A stretch of DNA of 64,000 nucleotides, taken from contig NZ_CP040671.1 of NCBI RefSeq assembly GCF_008386235.1, forward strand, positions 1,986,001 to 2,050,000, in the 5' to 3' direction. Under the pieces are notes generated by a model. It had not been told where the DNA came from and searched no databases. It saw nothing but the letters and a program-made list of their open reading frames with translations. The stretch is from Thermosynechococcus sp. CL-1 (lineage in GTDB: Bacteria > Cyanobacteriota > Cyanobacteriia > Thermosynechococcales > Thermosynechococcaceae). Position numbers and translations under genes: made by a program. Shown in pieces: positions 58,449-64,000 of the stretch (position 1 is the first letter of the stretch; every line of letters starts with the position of its first letter).

Positions 58449-58772
58449 GTGGGCACTGAATCTCATTCCCATTCTTCCCCTTCCCTACATTCCCATCCCC
58501 ATCATCACAGTGAGGAATCGCTGCGGGCGATCGTCAATCGGCTCTCGCGCATTGAAGGGCACGTGCGTGGTATCAAAACGATGGTCCAGGATAGTCGCCC
58601 TTGCCCAGAGGTACTGATTCAAATTGCCGCAGTGCGGGGAGCGTTGGATCGGGTGGCACGGCTGATTCTCGATGAGCATTTGAATGAATGTGTGACTCGT
58701 GCCGCTCAAGAGGGACGCATTGATCAGGAACTGGCAGAACTTAAAGCTGCCCTTGATCATTTTTTGGGATAA
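58449..58772 (+). CDS. CsoR/RcnR-family metal-sensing repressor with His-rich N-terminus
   Basis: 107 residues from GTG. The N-terminus holds nine His in about 20 residues (HSHSSPSLHSHPHHH). The core has RLSRIEGHVRGIKTMV, Cys in RPCPEVLIQIAAVRGAL and HLNECV, giving the Cys-His-Cys set of CsoR-type proteins. Metal is probably nickel or copper; the His-rich start recalls InrS of Synechocystis (inference). It would repress an export gene, which is not adjacent. yggT follows in 21 bases. Confidence 0.88.
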   Translation: MGTESHSHSSPSLHSHPHHHSEESLRAIVNRLSRIEGHVRGIKTMVQDSRPCPEVLIQIAAVRGALDRVARLILDEHLNECVTRAAQEGRIDQELAELKAALDHFLG

Positions 58773-58793
58773 TGATTTGGGATAGTGTAAGCA

Positions 58794-59090
58794 ATGCCAA
58801 TGCCTGTCGTTGTCATCAATTGGGTACTGGGAATCATCCTCGCCCTTTTTACCCTGATCTTTCTGGTGCGGATTGTCCTCACATGGTACCCCCAGATCAA
58901 CCTCACCCAAGGGCCATTGAAAGTGATTTACTGGCTTTCAGAGCCTGTGCTGGCACCAACTCGCCGCGTCGTGCCGCCCCTTGGGGGAGTGGATATTAGT
59001 CCCATTATCTGGGTGGGTATTGTCACGCTCCTACGGGAATTGCTCGTGGGGCAGCAGGGACTGTTGTTCATCCTGTTTCCACCGGCCTAG
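58794..59090 (+). CDS. YggT-family membrane protein
   Basis: 98 residues, two helices with the family pattern FLVRIVLTWYPQI and LSEPVLAPTRRVVPPLGGVDISPIIWV. YggT homologues (YCF19, CCB3) act in membrane protein or cytochrome b6 maturation; the precise role is not established here. Its TAG overlaps the dam GTG by one base. Confidence 0.9.
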   Translation: MPMPVVVINWVLGIILALFTLIFLVRIVLTWYPQINLTQGPLKVIYWLSEPVLAPTRRVVPPLGGVDISPIIWVGIVTLLRELLVGQQGLLFILFPPA

Positions 59091-59959
59091 TGGGGACAGC
59101 AACAATCCTCAGCCCGAAACCATTTCTCAAGTGGGCGGGGGGCAAGTCGCAATTGTTGAGCCAAATGGCTCCCTATTTACCCCATCAATGTCGCTGTTAT
59201 GCTGAGCCGTTTTGTGGGAGCGCGGCACTCTACTGGTATCTCTTTGGCCAAGCCCAACAGGGGCAGTTTCAGTTTCAGCAGGCGCGGCTGAGCGATCGCA
59301 ACCCTGAACTAATGAACTGCTACCAAATTGTGCGCGATCGCGTGGAGGACTTAATTCAAGAACTCACGGCATATCGCCAGCAGCACAGCGAAGCCTTTTA
59401 CTACCACATTCGTAGCTTAGATCAGCAGCAACTTGATCCCCTCGCGCGAGCGGCTCGCTTCATCTATCTGAACAAAACCTGTTTTAACGGCCTCTATCGT
59501 GTTAATCGTGCGGGGCAGTTCAACGTTCCCATGGGTCGTTATCGCAATCCCCAGATTTTTGATCCAGAGGCTCTGCGCCAAGCGAGCATTGCTCTGCAAA
59601 ACGTGACATTAAGTGTGGCGGATTTTCAAGAGGTCTTAACTTGGGCAACGGCGGGGGATTTTATCTACTTTGATCCGCCTTACTATCCCCTTTCCAAAAC
59701 GGCCAGCTTCACCAGCTACACCGATCAACCCTTTGGTGAAGCAGAACAGATTGCCTTAGCTAAGGTTGTTGGTGAGTTGGCTCAACGGGGATGCTACGTC
59801 ATGCTCAGCAATGCTTGGGTAGAACCGATGCTGCAACTGTATCAATCTTGGCGCTGCATTGAACTGAAAGCTAGCCGTGTGATCAACTCCAATCACCACA
59901 AACGCGGTAAGATTAGCGAGCTGCTGGTTGTCACCTATGGCCATTTCGAAAGGGAATGA
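59090..59959 (+). CDS. dam: Dam-type DNA adenine methyltransferase
   Basis: 289 residues from GTG. Motif I is FLKWAGGKSQLL, then YAEPFCGSAALYW and the catalytic DPPYYPLSKTASFTSY, the alpha-class D12 order of Dam and DpnM. Target GATC is inferred from family. GATC is the centre of HIP1, so this enzyme would methylate very many sites of the host. An IS630 terminal repeat lies across its stop codon, so the last residues (about FERE) may be changed. Confidence 0.9.
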   Translation: MGTATILSPKPFLKWAGGKSQLLSQMAPYLPHQCRCYAEPFCGSAALYWYLFGQAQQGQFQFQQARLSDRNPELMNCYQIVRDRVEDLIQELTAYRQQHSEAFYYHIRSLDQQQLDPLARAARFIYLNKTCFNGLYRVNRAGQFNVPMGRYRNPQIFDPEALRQASIALQNVTLSVADFQEVLTWATAGDFIYFDPPYYPLSKTASFTSYTDQPFGEAEQIALAKVVGELAQRGCYVMLSNAWVEPMLQLYQSWRCIELKASRVINSNHHKRGKISELLVVTYGHFERE

Positions 59960-60404
59960 GATATTTTCAAGAAGGATAGGCTATACTCAAAAATTCATGA
60001 ATATCACTCAAGAACATGAGCTATACCTTGGACTTACGAGAGCGGGTTGTCTCATATATCAAGAAAGGTGGTAAAATCAGTGAAGCGACTCAAATCTTTC
60101 AGGTGAGCCGCGCCACCATCCATCGCTGTTAGTTACGCCCTCGACCAGATGGGCATCACCCGAAAAAAACAAATGCGTTACCAAGAACGGTGTATGAATC
60201 ATGCACCGATTCATCCGAAAGGAGCGATTCAGGCAGTGGTGAAAGCGGCGGGTCACGAGGTGTTATTTTTACCGAAATACTCTCTTGATTTGAATGTGAT
60301 TGAGCACGACTTCAGTGCGCTGAAGCGAGCGCGGATGTATGCAGGGTCAAACAGTTCGATTGATGAAGTGATTCGCAAGTATTGTGCTGGATGATATCTC
60401 ATTC
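59954..60404 (+). mobile_element. IS630-family relic with terminal inverted repeats
   Basis: About 451 bases bounded by GAATGAGATAT at 59954-59964 and its inverse ATATCTCATTC at 60394-60404. Inside, a first frame at 60016-60132 gives the transposase helix-turn-helix (LDLRERVVSYIKKGGKI); after a stop, a second frame to 60394 gives the C-terminal part with FLPKYSLDLNVIEHDFSALK, with the DDE Glu. The middle of the transposase is deleted, so it is inactive. A fragment of the same element is at 22218. Confidence 0.85.
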
Positions 60405-60417
60405 TTTATTGGAACAG

Positions 60418-60798
60418 CTATAGGTTCACTTCAATGATTTGCGGCCGATCCCCTGCTGTAGAAGTGGAAAAGTTGACGACAACCCCTACAGGAATTTTGA
60501 GGGCTTCCATATACTTCTTGACTTGCTTGACTTCCTTATCGCCAATGTTCTGAACAGCCTTGAGTTCAACGACTACAACCGCTTGGCCATTGTCACGCAC
60601 AATGAGATCGGGAATGGCCTCCCCCACAAAATAACCGTGAAAGAAAATCGGTACCTTGCGTTGTTCTTCGTAATCAATTTGCCGTTCCCGCAGGGCAACC
60701 TCAAAAGCTTTTTGATAGATGGCTTCGCTGAAACCACTGCCTAATTCTTGGAAGATGTCTTGGGCAATCTCCTGAATAAGCTGGATCCAGTGTCTCAT
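60418..60798 (-). CDS. GxxExxY-family protein (PD-(D/E)XK-like)
   Basis: 126 residues from the ATG at 60798. The GSGFSEAIYQKAFEVAL block is the GxxExxY pattern; IPDLIVRDNGQAVVVVELKAV gives a D, E and K spacing like a PD-(D/E)XK nuclease core. Function unknown. Its start overlaps the fucose synthase stop by 4 bases, so it is the last gene of that operon. Confidence 0.85.
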   Translation of the reverse strand: MRHWIQLIQEIAQDIFQELGSGFSEAIYQKAFEVALRERQIDYEEQRKVPIFFHGYFVGEAIPDLIVRDNGQAVVVVELKAVQNIGDKEVKQVKKYMEALKIPVGVVVNFSTSTAGDRPQIIEVNL

Positions 60799-61736
60799 AG
60801 GGACGTAGCGTGCTGACGGTACCAAGCAATTGTACGTTCTAAGCCTTCTTTGAGGGGAATTTGGGCACGAAACCCAAAGGCCTCTTTTGCCTTAGTGGTA
60901 TCTAGGCAACGTCGGGGTTGACCATTGGGCTTATCGGTTTGCCATTCAATCTGGCCTTGAAAGTCCATCAGGTCGCAGATGAGTTCAACTAAATTCTTAA
61001 TGGTGATTTCTTCACCCGTACCGAGGTTAATCGGATCAGGATGATCGTAGGCTTGGGTGGCCATGACAATCCCGCGGGCAGCATCTTCAACATAGAGAAA
61101 TTCGCGGCTAGGGCTGCCATCCCCCCACACGGGAATCACCCTCTCCCCCTGTTGCTGAGCAATGTAAACTTTGCGAATTAAAGCAGGAATCACATGGGAA
61201 CTCAGGGGGTCAAAGTTATCCCCCGGCCCATAAAGATTCACGGGCAAGAGATAGATACCATTAAAGCCATACTGCTGCCGATAGGCTTGCAATTGCACGA
61301 GAAGGGCTTTTTTAGCAATACCGTAGGGGGCGTTGGTTTCTTCGGGGTAGCCGTTCCAAAGATCGCTTTCTTTGAAGGGAACAGGGGTAAATTTGGGATA
61401 GGCGCAAATCGTCCCCACACAGACGAATTTCTCGACTCCCGCGCGATAGGCACAATCAATGAGTTGTGCCCCCATCATCAGGTTGTCATAAAAGAGTTCA
61501 GCGGGCTTGACTTGATTGAGGCCAATTCCCCCCACATGGGCAGCAAGGTGAATGATAATATCTTGGTTTTGAACGACGGCTTGGCAAGCAGAGAGTTGGC
61601 GTAGGTCGTAGTCGCGCGATCGCACCACTGTGATTTGCTCAGGCACTGCCCCGGCGTTTTGCAACTGCGCCACCACTTGGCGTCCCAAAAATCCCGCCCC
61701 ACCGGTGACAAGAATCCTTTTTTTACTGAGATCCAT
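60795..61736 (-). CDS. fcl: GDP-L-fucose synthase
   Basis: Epimerises and reduces GDP-4-keto-6-deoxymannose to GDP-L-fucose. 313 residues from the ATG at 61736. SDR motifs: ILVTGGAGFLGRQVV, LAAHVGGIGLNQ, SDLWNGYPEETNAPYGIAKK with the catalytic Tyr-X3-Lys. It starts 3 bases from the stop of gmd, giving the next step of the same pathway. Confidence 0.95.
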   Translation of the reverse strand: MDLSKKRILVTGGAGFLGRQVVAQLQNAGAVPEQITVVRSRDYDLRQLSACQAVVQNQDIIIHLAAHVGGIGLNQVKPAELFYDNLMMGAQLIDCAYRAGVEKFVCVGTICAYPKFTPVPFKESDLWNGYPEETNAPYGIAKKALLVQLQAYRQQYGFNGIYLLPVNLYGPGDNFDPLSSHVIPALIRKVYIAQQQGERVIPVWGDGSPSREFLYVEDAARGIVMATQAYDHPDPINLGTGEEITIKNLVELICDLMDFQGQIEWQTDKPNGQPRRCLDTTKAKEAFGFRAQIPLKEGLERTIAWYRQHATSL

Positions 61737-61738
61737 CA

Positions 61739-63856
61739 CTAGTCTGCCTTACTGATAAACTGCCGCTGGGCAATGAGATCCAGCACGGTGTCGGAGGTGG
61801 TTTTGGGGGTTGTTCCTTGAATCCCCACGGCATGGAGATCCGCTTCCACCATCAACGCCACCAGTTCCGGAAAGGTAACCGAGGGCTGCCAACCCAAAAC
61901 GGTTTTGGCTTTGGTTGGATCCCCCAAGAGTAAATCCACCTCTGTGGGACGCAAATAACGGGGGTCAAACTCCACATAGTCCTGCCAGTTGAGACCAACA
62001 TAACCAAAGGCCAGTTCTAAAAATTCCCGCACGGAGTGGGTTTCACCTGTGGCCACCACATAGTCATCGGGTTTCTCCTGTTGCAGCATCAGCCACATGG
62101 CACGCACATAGTCCTTGGCGTAGCCCCAATCTCGCTTCGCTTCTAGGTTGCCCAAATAGAGCTTGTTTTGCTGGCCGGCGACGATGCGAGCCACCGCACG
62201 GGTAATTTTGCGGGTCACGAATGTTTCACCCCGCCGCGGGGAGTTATGGATCCAACCTTGGCCAATGCCAGCATGAAAGGTGCCCGAGGTGGTTGCCAAA
62301 TCGAATACCCATCCTTCATGGGCGATCGCGTGGGCTTTAATGACTTCGTCCTTGGGTTTACAGAGATGCTGTCCCGATTGGGTGGTCTGGGGACTGTTCA
62401 AATTCAGCTTGTAGTAGGTGCGATCGCCCCGTTCTTCGAGACCAAGGGTAATACGCTGCTCCAAGGTGGTGCTCACCAACCAATAGAGGCCTGCCGCCAA
62501 TACGGGTGAAGCCGTGCAAAAGCCCTGAAATTCATAGGTACAAGGGGTACTGCGCAAACCATCCCCAGCGTTAAAGCCCTCAAGAAACGCCAAGCGAGCT
62601 GCATGATCAGCGTTGAGAATGCGTTGGGGAATCCGCTTGTGACCCTCACGGGTATAGATTTGGGGGTAGAGGTAGCGGCCATAGTCGCAATTGCCATTGA
62701 GATGCAGTTGGGTCACAGGCTGACCGTTTGGGAAGCCGCTCGCAGCGGTGTACTCACTGGTATATCCTGCGGCAACTTTTCGCCATGTGGCACTGACCCG
62801 CGCCAATAATTCTGGGTCTTGGTTAGCGACTTTCACTTTACCTTCAGGGGTAATATGCCCCTCTGCAACTAGAATCCCGAGGAGCCAAGCTTCGCTGGGG
62901 CTGACATCCACTTGCTCTGTAGCGGGGGGCAGATCAATGAGGGCAAGGCGATCGCCCACCTGAACCTGCTGTGTCTCCTTCGCGCAGGGCGTTTCCCTAT
63001 CGAGGACAAAAACTTGATGATCAGCAGTTGTTTCGTAGAGAGCCGCCCCTGCCATGATCCGATGAACGGTTTTATCGCCGCCATTCCAAGTGGCCGTCAT
63101 GCAGGTCACACTGGTCCAGCCTTCGGCATCCCAGACCTCAAAGCGATCCTCGGGTGCCAAGTCGGTTGTGTAGCGTTTACCCTGCTTGGGATCACTGCGA
63201 TGGGGAACAACATCGGCAATGGGCAGAATATCCATCAGTCCCCGCCGCCGCAGAATCACTGGTGTGGTGCCAGTCACACACTCGTGGTTAAAGAGAATCC
63301 CATTACAGGCAAAAAGATTATAGGCCTCGCGATAATTCACCGTTTGCCAGTGGGCATAGACCTTGGCACAGGCATAGGGACTGCGGGGATAAAAGGGCGT
63401 TGTTTCCCGCTGCGGCACTTCCTGCACAAGGCCAAACATCTCCGAGGAACCGGCTTGGTAAAACTTCACCTGTTTGCCCGTGCGCTCTTGGTATTCGCGA
63501 ATGGCCTCTAGGAGTCGCAGCGTCCCCATGGCCACTGTTTCGACGGTGTATTGTGGCGCATCAAAGCTCACCCGCACATGGGATTGCGCCCCCAAATTGT
63601 AAATTTCATCGGGCTGGCTCAGTTCTAAAATGCGCCGTAGGGTACCGCCATCGGTAAGATCGCCATAGTGCAGGCGCAGGGCCGCCCCCTCTTGGTGAGG
63701 ATCAACGTAAATGTGATCAATGCGATCGGTGTTAAATGTGGAGGTGCGGCGAATAATGCCGTGGACTTCATAGCCCTTCTCAAGGAGTAGCTCACTCAGA
63801 TAAGATCCATCTTGACCCGTGATGCCCGTAATTAATGCCCGCTTGCGATCGCCCAT
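61739..63856 (-). CDS. gmd: GDP-mannose 4,6-dehydratase precursor with an in-frame intein
   Basis: Makes GDP-4-keto-6-deoxymannose from GDP-mannose for fucose-containing glycans. The reading frame is 705 residues against about 345-375 for the family. The N-extein (1-192) has the Rossmann ALITGITGQDGSYLSELLL, HYGDLTDGG, SSEMFG and YACAKVYAHW with Tyr-X3-Lys. The C-extein (539-705) continues SPRRGETFVTRKITRAVA. Joined, they give NHE|SPRRGETF, the normal conserved segment, and a 359-residue enzyme. Residues 193-538 are the intein (listed separately). First gene of gmd-fcl. Confidence 0.95.
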   Translation of the reverse strand: MGDRKRALITGITGQDGSYLSELLLEKGYEVHGIIRRTSTFNTDRIDHIYVDPHQEGAALRLHYGDLTDGGTLRRILELSQPDEIYNLGAQSHVRVSFDAPQYTVETVAMGTLRLLEAIREYQERTGKQVKFYQAGSSEMFGLVQEVPQRETTPFYPRSPYACAKVYAHWQTVNYREAYNLFACNGILFNHECVTGTTPVILRRRGLMDILPIADVVPHRSDPKQGKRYTTDLAPEDRFEVWDAEGWTSVTCMTATWNGGDKTVHRIMAGAALYETTADHQVFVLDRETPCAKETQQVQVGDRLALIDLPPATEQVDVSPSEAWLLGILVAEGHITPEGKVKVANQDPELLARVSATWRKVAAGYTSEYTAASGFPNGQPVTQLHLNGNCDYGRYLYPQIYTREGHKRIPQRILNADHAARLAFLEGFNAGDGLRSTPCTYEFQGFCTASPVLAAGLYWLVSTTLEQRITLGLEERGDRTYYKLNLNSPQTTQSGQHLCKPKDEVIKAHAIAHEGWVFDLATTSGTFHAGIGQGWIHNSPRRGETFVTRKITRAVARIVAGQQNKLYLGNLEAKRDWGYAKDYVRAMWLMLQQEKPDDYVVATGETHSVREFLELAFGYVGLNWQDYVEFDPRYLRPTEVDLLLGDPTKAKTVLGWQPSVTFPELVALMVEADLHAVGIQGTTPKTTSDTVLDLIAQRQFISKAD
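62243..63280 (-). mobile_element. Intein in Gmd with LAGLIDADG-type homing endonuclease
   Basis: 346 residues (193-538 of the frame). The first residue is Cys193 (CVTGTTPVIL, block A); block B is YETTADHQVFV with Thr277 and His280; the block F region is VFDLATTSGTFHAG and the end is WIHN with His537 and Asn538; the next residue is Ser539, a good +1 nucleophile. The central region has endonuclease-like motifs LLGILVAEGHI (block C, about 325) and LEGFNAGDG (block E, about 425). All splicing residues are in place, so it should be active. Confidence 0.95.
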
Positions 63857-63859
63857 CCT

Positions 63860-64000
63860 TTATTGCCTTGCGCCTAAACGTGTTTGTTCTGGATAGCCCA
63901 CAGCCCGCTTTAATGCGGCTAGGGAGCGATTATAGTTCAAAATGGCAGCAAGAAGGTTCCCTTGGGCTTGGGTCAAATTCGTTTCGGCATTGGTGACTTC
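63860..64000 (-). CDS. TolC-like outer membrane efflux protein (C-terminal end only)
   Basis: 47 codons read into the window from the right edge. NAETNLTQAQGNLLAAILNY followed by NRSLAALKRAVGY is the last coiled-coil helix of TolC/OEP proteins, followed by a short tail and a TAA at 63860. It ends 3 bases before the gmd ATG, so it is likely in the same transcript, but the rest is outside. Confidence 0.8.
   Translation of the reverse strand, partial: EVTNAETNLTQAQGNLLAAILNYNRSLAALKRAVGYPEQTRLGARQ

Overview
The window is 64 kb of chromosome from a thermophilic unicellular cyanobacterium of the Thermosynechococcus type. Evidence seen directly: the palindrome GCGATCGC (HIP1) is very frequent; there are photosystem II genes psbEFLJ, photosystem I psaE, allophycocyanin alpha-B apcD, chlorophyll synthase chlG, and plant-type carotenoid genes (crtB, pds). 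PsaE and the Psb proteins read like those of T. elongatus with small differences, so this is probably a relative and not that strain itself (from memory; not checked against a database).

Layout. 1-5.3 kb: grpE end, miaB, pfkA, dnaG. 5.4-10.5 kb: a nitric-oxide defence cluster (Crp/Fnr regulator, quinol NO reductase norB, di-iron repair protein RIC, CopD-like and YwiC-like membrane proteins), with a perfect palindromic operator candidate between regulator and norB. 10.6-14.1 kb: two genes of an amino-acid ABC transporter (natA, natC) and an FHA-PrsW fusion. 14.3 kb: tRNA-Ala. 14.6-22.3 kb: an accessory island poor in HIP1 sites. It holds a four-gene restriction-modification-like system (two methylase ORFs, a DUF1016 nuclease, a GIY-YIG/helicase fusion), an hsdM relic, an unrecognised protein coupled to a PIN toxin, and an IS630 relic that now supplies the last codons of rluD. 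22.3-30 kb: rluD, chlG, a CHASE2-kinase fusion with LPETQ repeats, psbEFLJ, an orphan sugar permease, prs. 30-46.9 kb: purH, a phosphoesterase, a PerM-type protein overlapping a LpxB-like gene, apcD, serS-murF, tRNA-Asn, moxR-ribF, a c-di-AMP (ydaO) riboswitch before an ion transporter, and a tight minus-strand run pds-crtB-phosphoribosyltransferase-pyrB-ferredoxin. 47-57.6 kb: chorismate lyase, a TerB/nitrogenase-associated protein, rimO, a degenerate histidine kinase, mutM, psaE, a STAS protein, DAHP synthase, lptA-lptB-lptF, holA. 57.9-60.4 kb: a tnpB fragment, a CsoR-family repressor, yggT, a Dam-type methylase, and a second IS630 relic. 60.4-64 kb: a GDP-fucose operon in which GDP-mannose 4,6-dehydratase carries an in-frame intein of about 346 residues with an endonuclease domain; a TolC-like gene runs off the end.

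The two items most worth attention are the Gmd intein and the restriction-like system of the island. Supporting interest comes from the NO cluster with its operator, the c-di-AMP riboswitch, the FHA-PrsW and CHASE2-kinase fusions, and the pseudokinase-like histidine kinase.
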